Positions 1 to 8,749 of a stretch of DNA of 64,000 nt are shown piece by piece; position 1 is the stretch's first letter; each line of letters begins with the position of its first letter. The stretch spans positions 1 through 64,000 of the forward strand of contig LUJN01000044.1 in the NCBI GenBank assembly GCA_001689445.1. Reading direction: 5' to 3'. This DNA comes from Bacteroidales bacterium M3. GTDB taxonomy: Bacteria; Bacteroidota; Bacteroidia; Bacteroidales; Muribaculaceae. A program made the translations under genes and the position numbers. The notes beneath the pieces are model-generated. The model searched no databases, was not told the origin of the DNA, and was given only the letters and a program-made list of their open reading frames with translations.

Positions 1-83
1 GTCATTCTCGACCGGGATTCAAAGGCTCGCCCTTGTATCCGCTTTAATTCCTCTATTTCCTTAGTGCGATTATAGAACTTCAT
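1..83 (-). CDS. AAA family ATPase, N-terminal fragment (runs off left edge)
   Basis: The reverse strand reads an ATG at 83-81 followed by 26 open codons to the window edge, beginning MKFYNRTKEIEELKRIQ. This is the usual opening of the Bacteroidetes ATP-binding proteins of the archaeal-ATPase/DUF234 type, whose P-loop normally follows about 20 residues later and would lie outside the window. These proteins are often orphan genes in accessory regions and their role is not established. A perfect palindrome covers the region immediately upstream of the start. The family call rests on about 27 residues only. Confidence 0.6.
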   Translation of the reverse strand, partial: MKFYNRTKEIEELKRIQGRAFESRSRM

Positions 84-85
84 AT

Positions 86-120
86 TTTGTCACCGTGGTA
101 ATAATTACCACGGTGACAAA
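86..120. repeat. Perfect 16-bp inverted repeat over the ATPase start region
   Basis: TTTGTCACCGTGGTAA, then TAA, then the exact reverse complement. It ends 2 nt before the ATG of the leftward ATPase gene, so it occupies the place of the promoter, operator or translation initiation region. It could be a dimeric repressor operator, a hairpin controlling translation, or a recombinase site. There is no T-run on either side, so a terminator is unlikely. Confidence 0.75.
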
Positions 121-422
121 GTTATAAATAATCTTTGAGATGACCAAATCAAATTAGGATATTTTCCTGAAAATCGCTAACTTTGCGGATACAAAAACAC
201 TGGCCCGAGAGGGTCGGGAAAAGCGATTTTCAGAAGGTAAAAACGGAGCATTTTCGGGCTTTTGTACCCGAAGATTTGCAATCCGTTGAGCGGCAACATG
301 TTCTACGCACTGCATCAAGATTTTGCAGCTTTGCTGTTGAATCCGATTGCGTTACGTTTCGCGATTATATGTTTGCCGATTCTTGACAGCTGCCTGCCGA
401 TTGCTTAAATTCTTAAGACTAT
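121..422 (+). other. Leader region upstream of the helicase gene; no firm gene
   Basis: This stretch holds a promoter-like TAACTTTG at 178-185 and then about 230 nt of presumptive leader before the helicase start. A 36-codon frame (298-408, ATG to TAA, hydrophobic, starting MFYALHQDF) could be a leader peptide, but nothing about it is recognised. A longer frame from a TTG at 183 overlaps the promoter box and is not credible as a gene. Confidence 0.4.
178..185 (+). promoter_or_regulatory. Putative -7 box (TAACTTTG) for the helicase transcript
   Basis: Matches the Bacteroidetes primary sigma -7 consensus TAnnTTTG. It would start transcription near 190, giving a leader of roughly 230 nt before the helicase gene at 423. 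Confidence 0.45.
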
Positions 423-3119
423 ATGGAAATCAATAGAAATAGAATATGTGCTTACCTAAAAGATGTGTTGACTTTCAGGGACTATATTGAGATCCCTGAA
501 AACATTAACGATTGTTTCTATATTTCCAACGACGAATTAAGACGCGGGAAAATAGGTGTCACCGACGGTCTGGCGCAGATTATTAAGAAGTGGCACAACG
601 GGAAGTCCGAAATCAGTAAGAACGGAGATGCCGATAAAGACAAATATATCGACGTGTTATTGATTCCCAAGACAGTATGCGACCTTGTCCCGACCTCCAA
701 TTCAATGGTCAGTGTCAATAAGGAGAGTGTGTGGGAGTATAAGAAAGTGAGTCTGCTTTACATAAAGGCAAAACTGAATGTAAGAACCTATGCCTTATAT
801 CCCGTTAAAAATGAAAGTCTGATATGGGCTGATCCGGTCATCAAGGATTTTGAGCAGAATCCTGTCAAGCGTTTATTATTGAAATTCATAAACAGGCTGT
901 TTAACCGGAATTGCGCGGATCATGCCAGGTTTGAGCTGAAGACAGCCCCTTCATTATCCTATGATGGAGATGATTGGGGAGTCTATATGTCGAAAGTGGC
1001 GGAGAGCTTTAACAGACGCACAGGCGATGACATCTACACTTGCGATTCGCTTGCCGACGAACACAATGTCATTCATCCCCTTTACGACGACGCCATGTAT
1101 GGCAAGACAGTTGTCATGAAGGATCCGACTGTATTTGCCTCATTCAATATCATGAATCTGCTTTCAGGCATTATCACGTGTGGTGAAAAGTTGCCTCTGC
1201 TTGAAACGATGCTGTCCGGGAACCGGAAACGGAAAACGGTCTTCCGATATGATTCCGCTAAAAAACTGTCTGACCATGCGGGTCAGATGAAAAACGAATA
1301 TCCGCTGGCGAGAGCCCAGAGGTCGGCGGTTCATGCGTTCTCGTCCCTCGGCAACGGAGAAGTGCTTGCGGTGTCAGGACCTCCGGGAACAGGCAAGACC
1401 ACAATGCTGCAAAGTATAGTGGCGGACATGACCGTAAAAATGACTTTAAGGAATAAGGGTGTGCATGGATGCGACACCGCTCCGCTGATTCTTGCCACAT
1501 CTGCCAACAACAAGGCTATAACCAATATCATAGATGCCTTCTCGTCTTCAGATGTGGACCCATCTGAAATAGCTATCGACAGAAGATGGCTCCTTTATGA
1601 AGCGGACAGTCAGGAACGATTCGTCCCGATGGCTGTTTATTTTCCGTCAAGCTCTGTCAGCAGACGTAAGATCCAGAATTATTTCGTTACGGATTATAAC
1701 GGAGGTGACGATTACGGAGCTCTCAGGATGCACTATCACAAAGACCCTTCCGATTTCTTTCGCAGGGCAAGCGAAGTGTTGGGTCACGGCTGCTGTAGTC
1801 TGGATTCAGTCATGGAATCCCTGTCGGATGAGATTGACAGATGCTACAGATGCCTTAAGGGCTTTGAGGCATCACATAAGGAATACGGAGAACTCAAGGA
1901 AGAGCTCCTTGCGTCCTACCCGGAATGTATACAGCCGAAACAAGCGGAGAAGGCTCATAATCTTGACGAGCTTCTTGACCTTACAGTAAGATACAGGCTT
2001 TACTGGCTTTCCGTTCACTATAATGAATGCCGGTGGCTCAGGAAACTTGAGTCGCAGACAAACGACGACGGCTCATTGAGGAAAGTGTACGGTAAATTTC
2101 TGTTTGATGAGATCAAATACATCTGTCCGTGCATAATATCAACGTTCTATATGGCTCCGAGACTGTTCGGATACAGCAGACGCAAAGACGGCCGGATGGC
2201 ATACAACTACGGCCTTGCCGACCTGTTGATTGTGGATGAAGCCGGACAGGTAAGCCCTGAGATCGGATTGCCGACGTTCGCTCTTGCCAAAAAGGCGATA
2301 GTGGTTGGCGACGTAAAACAGATTCCACCTGTCCAAGGCATCCACGAGTCGACAGACGAAGCATATTGGAGAAAGAACATGGCGGGTAAACGCAATGACG
2401 GTTTACGGGATTTACTGTCGTGTGCGGGATCGAATATCATGGCTATCGCAGAGAAATGTTGCAGATATCAGCGGGAAGACGCGCATAATAACAGGAAAGA
2501 CGGTCTGTTTCTTGATGAGCACAGACGATGTGTGGATGAAATAATCGATTATTCGAATAAGCTGATTTATGAGGGGGAACTAAAACCCAAGACCGGACCG
2601 GCTAAAGACAAGTGCAGGCTCAGAGCACTGCCCCCGATGGGCATATTCGTGAATGAATCCGAAAGCAAGACCAAGGACGGCAGCAGATACAACCAGGAAG
2701 AGGTAAAGGCTATAAAAAAGTTCATCGCATCGCACAGCGATGAAATATTGGAGGCATATACGGAAAACGGCACAAAGCCGGAACTAAAGGGCCTGATATG
2801 CATCATCACTCCGTTCAAGGCACAAAGTGTATTGATTCAGAAAGACCCTGACTTGTGCAAGTTTCCGGTAGGCACAGTCCATACTTTTCAGGGAGCGGAG
2901 AGCCCGATAGTCATATTCTCAATGGTGTATGGGAGGAAAGACAATCCGGCGTTTATCAAAAATAACCATGAATTGATGAATGTGGCGGTATCAAGAGCGA
3001 AACACCACTTCATAGCGATAGGAAGCAGGGGATGCCTTGAAAGGCATAGGTCTGACAATGCCTGTGGGCTCCTTTATGAAAAACTCGAGGTGCTTCCACA
3101 AAATATTAGCGGAGACTGA
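423..3119 (+). CDS. Superfamily 1 (UPF1/DNA2-like) AAA helicase
   Basis: 898 aa. The helicase core is clear: Walker A GPPGTGKTT at residues 319-327, Walker B VDEAGQ around 604-609, motif III GDVKQIPP soon after, motif V GTVHTFQGAE at 817-826 and motif VI NVAVSRAK at 853-860. This set identifies a UPF1/DNA2-type SF1 nucleic-acid helicase. The first 300 residues and a roughly 270-residue insert between Walker A and B are not recognised. Such stand-alone helicases are frequent in bacterial defence islands, and the next genes (DUF262, FRG) support that setting; antiphage function is inference. Base composition is lower in GC than the core genes to the right. The gene has its own promoter-like box and long leader, and about 740 bp of non-coding DNA follows, so it is probably monocistronic. 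Confidence 0.85.
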   Translation: MEINRNRICAYLKDVLTFRDYIEIPENINDCFYISNDELRRGKIGVTDGLAQIIKKWHNGKSEISKNGDADKDKYIDVLLIPKTVCDLVPTSNSMVSVNKESVWEYKKVSLLYIKAKLNVRTYALYPVKNESLIWADPVIKDFEQNPVKRLLLKFINRLFNRNCADHARFELKTAPSLSYDGDDWGVYMSKVAESFNRRTGDDIYTCDSLADEHNVIHPLYDDAMYGKTVVMKDPTVFASFNIMNLLSGIITCGEKLPLLETMLSGNRKRKTVFRYDSAKKLSDHAGQMKNEYPLARAQRSAVHAFSSLGNGEVLAVSGPPGTGKTTMLQSIVADMTVKMTLRNKGVHGCDTAPLILATSANNKAITNIIDAFSSSDVDPSEIAIDRRWLLYEADSQERFVPMAVYFPSSSVSRRKIQNYFVTDYNGGDDYGALRMHYHKDPSDFFRRASEVLGHGCCSLDSVMESLSDEIDRCYRCLKGFEASHKEYGELKEELLASYPECIQPKQAEKAHNLDELLDLTVRYRLYWLSVHYNECRWLRKLESQTNDDGSLRKVYGKFLFDEIKYICPCIISTFYMAPRLFGYSRRKDGRMAYNYGLADLLIVDEAGQVSPEIGLPTFALAKKAIVVGDVKQIPPVQGIHESTDEAYWRKNMAGKRNDGLRDLLSCAGSNIMAIAEKCCRYQREDAHNNRKDGLFLDEHRRCVDEIIDYSNKLIYEGELKPKTGPAKDKCRLRALPPMGIFVNESESKTKDGSRYNQEEVKAIKKFIASHSDEILEAYTENGTKPELKGLICIITPFKAQSVLIQKDPDLCKFPVGTVHTFQGAESPIVIFSMVYGRKDNPAFIKNNHELMNVAVSRAKHHFIAIGSRGCLERHRSDNACGLLYEKLEVLPQNISGD

Positions 3120-3855
3120 AAAGGGTGCGGATTGAATATCGGATCATAAATTAATTTTAAGCTTAATTCTTGATTCACCGGTATAATCGCAGATTTGTCC
3201 ATCTATTGTGCAATTTACCTTTCCCGCCTGTAAGACATCGAGCCGAATGTACGACCATTAGCGTTATAGGTTTCCGTTGAATTTTTTGACGGGGTTGCCG
3301 CGCTCAAGGTTATCGTGGTTGGACCATTGGCGGGAACGCGAGTCGGCGACGCTTTTCTCGTTGAGCTGGTGTGGCTTCAGAAGTAGCGGGCGAGTGACTT
3401 GTTTTGCGACTTTGAACGTTCTTCAGTGCATCTAACTGACAGTCCTGTCTGGGAGTGGATTGCCCGTACTGTCGTTTCTCCTTTATTGACATTCTGTCCT
3501 CGGTCTGATAAGCTCGAGGAGTCCCACAGTAGTTATGTAAGCCATTGGCGATTCGTCGAGGGTGTTTCGCATACGGACGCTTAAAAGATGCCCGACATAG
3601 CGTTTTCATAGACAAGGCCGGTGTCGGGTTGTTGGCGCAATATCATGACGGGATTTTAGATATGACATTACCAAAGATCATTACGCGAATGAAACGATGC
3701 ATTATATAAACATTATGTCATATAGGCTAATTTTAGTATTCGAGCTTGTATAAATGAAGTATAATTTCTATATTTGCATATAGATGGTCAGCCCTTTAAT
3801 GGTGATAGGAGCAGATCTGTTTGTAATTACATTCATCAGGTAAATTGTCAATACA
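3120..3855. other. 736-bp gene-poor stretch, possibly gene remains
   Basis: No intact gene is convincing. On the reverse strand, around 3330-3170, two overlapping frames read plausible beta-strand-like protein (for example VPANGPTTITLSAATPSKNS, then in a shifted frame CTIDGQICDYTGESRIKLKI before a stop). This looks like the 3' end of a decayed gene with a frameshift. A 101-aa reverse frame at 3310-3615 has a basic, low-complexity composition and is not recognised. The right end carries the promoter for the next gene. Confidence 0.35.
3769..3776 (+). promoter_or_regulatory. Promoter of the DUF262 gene (-7 TATATTTG, -33 TTG)
   Basis: TATATTTG at 3769-3776 with a TTG at 3746-3748, a 20-nt spacing typical of the Bacteroidetes -33/-7 promoter. 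The inferred leader is about 75 nt. It makes the DUF262 gene a transcription unit separate from the helicase. Confidence 0.65.
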
Positions 3856-5607
3856 ATGTCAGGATTTCAATCTCCGATAACAATACTTCAGGCAATCCAG
3901 TGCATCAATAGGAACGAGTATCTGCTGCCATCATTTCAGCGTGAATATGTATGGAGTGCAGGACAAGTAGAAAATCTTTTTGATTCCTTGATGAAAGGCT
4001 ATCCAATTAGTTCGATGCTGTTTTGGAAAGTTCGTGGAGAAGCGAAGAAGAAGTATAGATTTTACAGCATACTACGGTATTATATAGAACATTTCCACAT
4101 TCATAATGACGCATTTAATACAGACCAGATTAATGATTTTTGGGCAGTGCTTGATGGACAGCAACGTCTGACATCCTTATATTTGGGCTTATGCGGGTCT
4201 TATGCATATAAACGTCCTCGTGCCTGGAGGATTGAAAGCCAACAAAATTACCCCACACGTCATCTGTATTTGAATCTTTCGCGCACTTACCCCGAAGATG
4301 AGTCTGATAAGACATACGATTTCATATTCAAAGATAAAGCCGAGTCAGGGGAACTCCCGATTTATATCGACTCCGATGATAATAAATGGTTTCGCGTATC
4401 GAAAATCATCGATCTTCATTTGGCTGACGATGGAAAAGATATTGATGATTTTAGCGATGAGTATGAATTAAAACGAGAAGAAAAGAAAATACTCCGGAGG
4501 CTTGATAATGCTATTTGTACAGAGACATGTATCAATTACTACGAGGAAGATACAGACTCTCCTGACAAAGCTGTCAATATCTTTGTGAGGATTAATTCGG
4601 GAGGAACTCAACTCTCATTCTCTGATATTCTGCTCTCCATTGCCACGGCTTCATGGAACACTAAAGATGCGTGTAATGAAATAAACAATCTCGTTGATGA
4701 AATTAACGCGATGGATTTCAATATTCCTAAAGATTTGGTGCTTAAGACGTTTTTGGTACTGTATAATAGAGATGTCCGTTTCCGAATCAAAAGTTTCAAT
4801 AATGAATTCATCTCTACAATCGAAAAGAATTGGGAGAAGATCAGAGAATGTCTTAGAGAAACATTTAGACTGTTAAAAGTGCTCGGTTTTAATAGTCGCA
4901 CATTGACATCCAACAATGCCGTTTTACCGATTGTCTTCTATCTGTATTATTCTGGCAGATATCGTAAAATTGCAAAATCGGCAGCAGAAGAAATTAAAAG
5001 GGATAGGAGTCTTATTCGCCAATGGATTCTTCGCAGTTTGCTTTTGCGCAGTTTCGGTAGCGGTAGTTCGGATCATGCAATCACCCAAGCGAGAAAAGCC
5101 ATGTTGGATGATAATTCATCGGAGATGGGAATCAAACCAAAGGAAATGAATGAGTTCCCGAGCAAGGATATATCGGATGAACTCAAACAGTCCACGCTAT
5201 TAAATAAAGAGAAGATTTCCGAATTTTTACAGACGCAAAAAGATGACAAATATGCATTTTCCATACTTGCTGCCTTATATCCCCATCTTGATTATACTAA
5301 CAACAATTTCCACTTAGATCATATGCATCCCGCTGCCGCTTTTGATAGCGATGGCGATCATGAATGGGAGGTGCATAATTCGATACTGAATCTACAAATG
5401 CTTGATGCCAATGAGAATATGTCTAAGAATGCAATATCTCTAAAGGAATGGGTCGATAGTAATTTGGCAAATGGAAATGACAAGCGTAACTTCTATCAAT
5501 CGCATATTATTCCCAATGTTGACTTAGATTACTCCAATTTTAATCAGTTCGTATCGGAACGCGAAAAATTGCTCACTGAGCGGTTGTTGGAGGCATTATC
5601 TATATAA
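3856..5607 (+). CDS. DUF262 / DUF1524 (GmrSD-type) protein
   Basis: 583 aa. The N-terminal DUF262 (ParB-like) domain has YLLPSFQREYVW and the signature LDGQQRLTSL (D100-GQQR). A second conserved block FVRINSGGTQLSFSDILLS follows near residue 245. The C-terminal DUF1524 HNH-type nuclease signature is present as HLDHMHP (486-492) with the downstream N-L...N element NLQMLDANENMSKNA and a following lysine. Both parts are as in GmrSD, a type IV restriction system that cuts modified (glucosylated hydroxymethylcytosine) phage DNA using NTP. GmrS and GmrD are fused here, as in many single-protein homologues. Target specificity cannot be read from sequence. AT-rich, like its neighbours, and lying in a small accessory island. 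Start chosen at the ATG about 75 nt after the promoter. Confidence 0.88.
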   Translation: MSGFQSPITILQAIQCINRNEYLLPSFQREYVWSAGQVENLFDSLMKGYPISSMLFWKVRGEAKKKYRFYSILRYYIEHFHIHNDAFNTDQINDFWAVLDGQQRLTSLYLGLCGSYAYKRPRAWRIESQQNYPTRHLYLNLSRTYPEDESDKTYDFIFKDKAESGELPIYIDSDDNKWFRVSKIIDLHLADDGKDIDDFSDEYELKREEKKILRRLDNAICTETCINYYEEDTDSPDKAVNIFVRINSGGTQLSFSDILLSIATASWNTKDACNEINNLVDEINAMDFNIPKDLVLKTFLVLYNRDVRFRIKSFNNEFISTIEKNWEKIRECLRETFRLLKVLGFNSRTLTSNNAVLPIVFYLYYSGRYRKIAKSAAEEIKRDRSLIRQWILRSLLLRSFGSGSSDHAITQARKAMLDDNSSEMGIKPKEMNEFPSKDISDELKQSTLLNKEKISEFLQTQKDDKYAFSILAALYPHLDYTNNNFHLDHMHPAAAFDSDGDHEWEVHNSILNLQMLDANENMSKNAISLKEWVDSNLANGNDKRNFYQSHIIPNVDLDYSNFNQFVSEREKLLTERLLEALSI

Positions 5608-5678
5608 TACAATTTTGTCCATAACCGAATTGATTATTTGGACGTAATGTTGTAACAATCGGATAAGCTATAAAGAAC

Positions 5679-6074
5679 TCAACCGGCTTTCTCGATATTC
5701 CAATTGGAGATGACTTCGCCCCAGTTTGCATGGTCGGCAAACTTGTCGAGCATGTGCCAGTTGTTGTAGAGCGCGTCGCGGTTGGAGAGTGCTTTCCAAT
5801 CCCACTTGGAGGCAAATTTCTGTAGCGTGGTCGCTGTGATGATGTTGTTCGGGCAAGATTGTGAAAATTCATTCCAATGGGTTTTATAGGCATATTTGTT
5901 GATGCCATCGATGGTCCAAAGGACATTCTTATTGCCACAGCCTTCTTCCCTGTCGAGTTTGTCTACCAGTTTGTCAATCATTGCCATGCTGAGGTTCCCG
6001 TTTTGGTAGAGTCCTTTCCATGCTTCGGTTTCGAGTACTGAATTAGGGAATTCATTGTTTGTAATAGGTTCCAT
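5679..6074 (-). CDS. Small Trp-rich repeat protein (WDWxxLS type), unknown function
   Basis: 131 aa. The second half reads as short helical units built on W-x-W-x-x-L-S and L-x-K-F-A-x patterns (KFASKWDWKALSN, then LDKFADHANWGEVISNW). I recall similar WDWxxLSxN units in longer bacterial repeat proteins of unknown role; this would be a short member or a fragment. No signal peptide, membrane segment or catalytic motif. It is convergent with the DUF262 gene and lies in the accessory zone. An echo of the motif (GWDWDVIARYM) is read on the + strand near 6195-6235, just beyond its start, which may be chance or a remnant of a sister gene. Confidence 0.55.
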   Translation of the reverse strand: MEPITNNEFPNSVLETEAWKGLYQNGNLSMAMIDKLVDKLDREEGCGNKNVLWTIDGINKYAYKTHWNEFSQSCPNNIITATTLQKFASKWDWKALSNRDALYNNWHMLDKFADHANWGEVISNWNIEKAG

Positions 6075-6304
6075 ATTGTGTTTGTTTAATTGTTACAATG
6101 CAAAGGTCGCTTGGTGATGTCTCAAATGTCGATACAGGATTGTGATAAATGCAGCTGTTGTGTCTCGGGCTGTTGACGTTCTTGGCACTCGGGATGGGTG
6201 GGATTGGGACGTCATTGCAAGATACATGACGGTATGTCATAAGGTTAATGGATTATGGTTCAACCCTGCGACAGGGTTGAAGGGGGTGGGGCCGATGGGA
6301 TTAG
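6075..6304. other. Intergenic stretch left of the duplicated nucleotidase fragment
   Basis: No gene supported. It contains the region upstream of the Trp-rich gene and, at 6259-6281, a perfect hairpin (10-bp arms TTCAACCCTG with a 3-nt loop) directly followed by a G-rich run and then the truncated nucleotidase copy. Confidence 0.5.
6259..6281. repeat. Small perfect hairpin (10-bp arms)
   Basis: TTCAACCCTG, CGA, CAGGGTTGAA. It lies 23 bp left of the breakpoint of the duplicated nucleotidase fragment and is followed by a G-rich run rather than T residues, so it is more like a REP-type palindrome or breakpoint structure than a terminator. Confidence 0.5.
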
Positions 6305-6607
6305 GGCGGTGGGCATCGCGGCGTCGATGTGGGCGCAGGATGCCGTGGCGCAGCGGCTCGTGATATTGCACACCAACGATACCCACTCGCAGATTGACCC
6401 CGACGACAAGGGGCGCGGCGGAGTGTTGAGACGCAAGGCGTTGGTTGACAGTGTGCGCGGCGTGGAGCCTAACGTGCTGCTTGTCGATGCGTGGGATGCC
6501 GTGCAGGGCACGTTCTATTTCACCCTCTACAAGGGGGAGGTGGAGCAGAAGATGCTCAACGCGCTCGGATATGATGTGCAGATACTTGGCAACCATGAGT
6601 TTGACAA
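6305..6607 (+). pseudogene. Truncated duplicate of the 5'-nucleotidase N terminus
   Basis: These 303 bp align without gaps to 9091-9393 of the intact 5'-nucleotidase gene (constant offset 2786), with 12 mismatches by eye (about 96% identity); the first roughly 115 bp are identical. It corresponds to residues from about 10 to 110 of the intact protein. It lacks the native start and signal-peptide beginning, and after GNHEFDK it runs into unrelated sequence. Nine of the 12 differences are synonymous; the other three change Ile to Val, Gly to Trp in the metal-binding DAGD motif (here DAWD) and Leu to Phe. The open frame spanning 6255-6713 is a by-product of this copy, not a working enzyme. Confidence 0.9.
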
Positions 6608-6839
6608 GGCGGCGATGTTTGCCGATGCGCTTCCGAAACAATCGGCTATCCTAAGGATGACGCATTTATGCCAAAGCAAAAGAAAATTAACATCAGAGAT
6701 TGGATACATATAAACCTATGGTGATAACAAAGGGGGTGGTGTAATTTGTAATTAGTTAAAAAATATAAATAATGACAATTGGATAACCGATGTGTGCTAA
6801 AATAGTGCTATATTGCAAATGAATTAAAAACACAATGCC

Positions 6840-8642
6840 ATGAACGAATATTTTATAGAGCCACCTATGGACCACTCGGAAGCGATAAAGGAATTGGGTA
6901 AAATTATGGATAGGATAAATCATAATTTTTATAATGCTGATTTGCGATTTTATAAGATGCCGAGGCTTATATTCAGGGGTATTACGCGGGAAAGCCAGTC
7001 GTATAGGATTATAGGTGATGACCGTTATGTACGCTCCGGTCTCTCGGTGAGGTTGAGGCAGAACGAGAAAGGCCATTCAACGGCGACGGTCAATCGGGCC
7101 GAATATATAAATTATCTTCTGCGCCTTATTCAGGAAGCCCGAAAGTCCTATCCGGCAAAATACTCTTCGCTCACCGATCTTGAAGTGTTGGCTGACATAC
7201 AGCATAACGGAGGGGCTACATGCCTTGTGGATTTCAGCAAGAACATGTTGATATCCTTGTGGTTTGCATGTAGCGACAGCCTTGACCATGACGGTTATTT
7301 GCTATGTTACAACGTGACAGAGGATTTGGTCGTGAACAATTCTCTAACAACGATTAAGCCACAGGATATGAAGCGGCCGATAAACGAGCTGATATCCGAG
7401 ACATCGCGATTTGTAGATCCTTGTTCATCGGTGACAAGCCGCTTCTGCATGTGGGATCCAAGTGCGGTCAACAGCCGCATTACACGTCAGGACAGTGTAT
7501 TCATATTTGGTATCGAGCACTTTAAGATATCGGCAATGACACCGCAGACTATGCTGTCTATAAGAATATCAAAGAAATCAAAGGTGTTGTTGCGTAGGCT
7601 TATCGAAAACATGTTTAATATTACCGAGTCTACAATATATAGCGATTCTGTGGGCTTCGCTATCTCAAATTCAAAATTTAAGCCGTTGTACAACAATTTG
7701 CCTTATGATACCGACCAACGTCTATATCAGATGGGGCTTGAGGCTCTGTTGATAGGCAACTATAAGGAGGCGATTGAGATAATGAACGGAATCTCGTCAA
7801 ATAATGACTTCATGGAGATTGAGACCTCATATTCCCGAGGCGTCTGCTATAAAAATCTTGAAGTCCCGACCGATTATACCGAGAGTGCGATAATGGCCTA
7901 TCACGATGTAATAAGCCGTATAGATACGCTCATTTCCCGCGATTTTGTTTCCAAGGATGATAATGCCAGCATTGTAGAAACTGAAAAGTTGTATTATATC
8001 AAAAAAGCAGTGCGTGCCTATAATGAGATTATTGATTTGTGTTATCGCGGTAAGAAGTATGAGAGGGGTGTGAAATATTGTTGTGAAATAGAACGGTTTT
8101 TTGATAAATTAAAAGCTTATGCGGATGGATTGTCCGAAAAAGGCAACAGGGATACAAATTCTGCGGAGATTATTGTGGATTACGTCAAATCACTGAAAAC
8201 GGACGCATGTAAGTTATATAAGTTTGAATTTTGCATATTGGATAGATTGTCTAACCCTAATTCTGAGGGGAATGAGGCTGAAGCTGCACGGGCTGAGGTC
8301 GAGGCAATAAATACTCGTTATCATGGGCAGGATGCTCCTTCACGTATAACATTCGAAGATCTTTTGATTCAGTTTTATTTACTGTTGGATAGGGTGATAG
8401 ACAGGTCTACGGTAGATATAACCGCATTTAGGAAATTGTGTGACTGTAAGTTTGACATTGAGCCGGAGGCCAAGGAGTCTGAGAATTATTATCACTGGGA
8501 TTTTGTAGACCTGAAAATGGCTATAGATGCATTGGACGGAAATTCTGTACGGAAGGAACATCTTCAGGAAATATTGGCAATGGCGATAGATGCGCGCGAC
8601 CGCTACGAAGGTCAGTATAACAAAACTACAGATGATATATAA
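6840..8642 (+). CDS. FRG-domain protein with C-terminal helical repeats
   Basis: 600 aa. The FRG domain is recognised from LIFRG (F45-R46-G47), followed about 75 residues later by IQHNGGATCLVDFSKNMLIS and LWFAC, the family's Q-H-x-G-x-x-T-x-L-x-D block. FRG domains occur in toxin-like and antiphage (abortive infection type) proteins, biochemical activity unknown. Residues from about 290 onward look like TPR or similar helical repeats (for example GLEALLIGNYKEAIEIMNGI). The gene is AT-rich, has no signal peptide and sits alone between two copies of the 5'-nucleotidase N terminus. No clear TAnnTTTG box was found upstream. A defence role is inferred from family and context. Confidence 0.8.
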   Translation: MNEYFIEPPMDHSEAIKELGKIMDRINHNFYNADLRFYKMPRLIFRGITRESQSYRIIGDDRYVRSGLSVRLRQNEKGHSTATVNRAEYINYLLRLIQEARKSYPAKYSSLTDLEVLADIQHNGGATCLVDFSKNMLISLWFACSDSLDHDGYLLCYNVTEDLVVNNSLTTIKPQDMKRPINELISETSRFVDPCSSVTSRFCMWDPSAVNSRITRQDSVFIFGIEHFKISAMTPQTMLSIRISKKSKVLLRRLIENMFNITESTIYSDSVGFAISNSKFKPLYNNLPYDTDQRLYQMGLEALLIGNYKEAIEIMNGISSNNDFMEIETSYSRGVCYKNLEVPTDYTESAIMAYHDVISRIDTLISRDFVSKDDNASIVETEKLYYIKKAVRAYNEIIDLCYRGKKYERGVKYCCEIERFFDKLKAYADGLSEKGNRDTNSAEIIVDYVKSLKTDACKLYKFEFCILDRLSNPNSEGNEAEAARAEVEAINTRYHGQDAPSRITFEDLLIQFYLLLDRVIDRSTVDITAFRKLCDCKFDIEPEAKESENYYHWDFVDLKMAIDALDGNSVRKEHLQEILAMAIDARDRYEGQYNKTTDDI

Positions 8643-8692
8643 GAGGTTGTTATGGGATTTCAACGATGAACTGGATTCGTAGGAACGGGTTG

Positions 8693-8742
8693 TGTCTAAA
8701 ACTGAACTGTACCCCAAAGTTAGATGAAAAACTTTTGGGTTG
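8693..8742. mobile_element. Possible insertion-sequence end scar
   Basis: The stretch TGTCTAAAACTGAACTGTAC followed by CCCCAAAGTT resembles, from memory, terminal sequences of Bacteroidetes IS3-family elements. It is followed 7 nt later by an approximate inverted copy, AACTTTTGGG, as if two element ends abut. No transposase remains. It lies between the FRG gene and the small membrane protein, close to the right junction of the acquired segment. Confidence 0.3.
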
Positions 8743-8749
8743 GAACTTA

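Noticed and set aside
183..386. 67-aa open frame starting with TTG
   Set aside because: Its start lies inside the promoter-like TAACTTTG box, and the composition is not protein-like.
423..5607. Helicase plus DUF262 protein as a single two-gene defence operon
   Set aside because: A 736-bp gap containing gene relics and an independent -33/-7 promoter separate them.
6255..6713. 152-aa open frame as a functional small nucleotidase
   Set aside because: It is the truncated duplicate fused to unrelated sequence, with no signal peptide, no C-terminal domain and a damaged DAGD motif.
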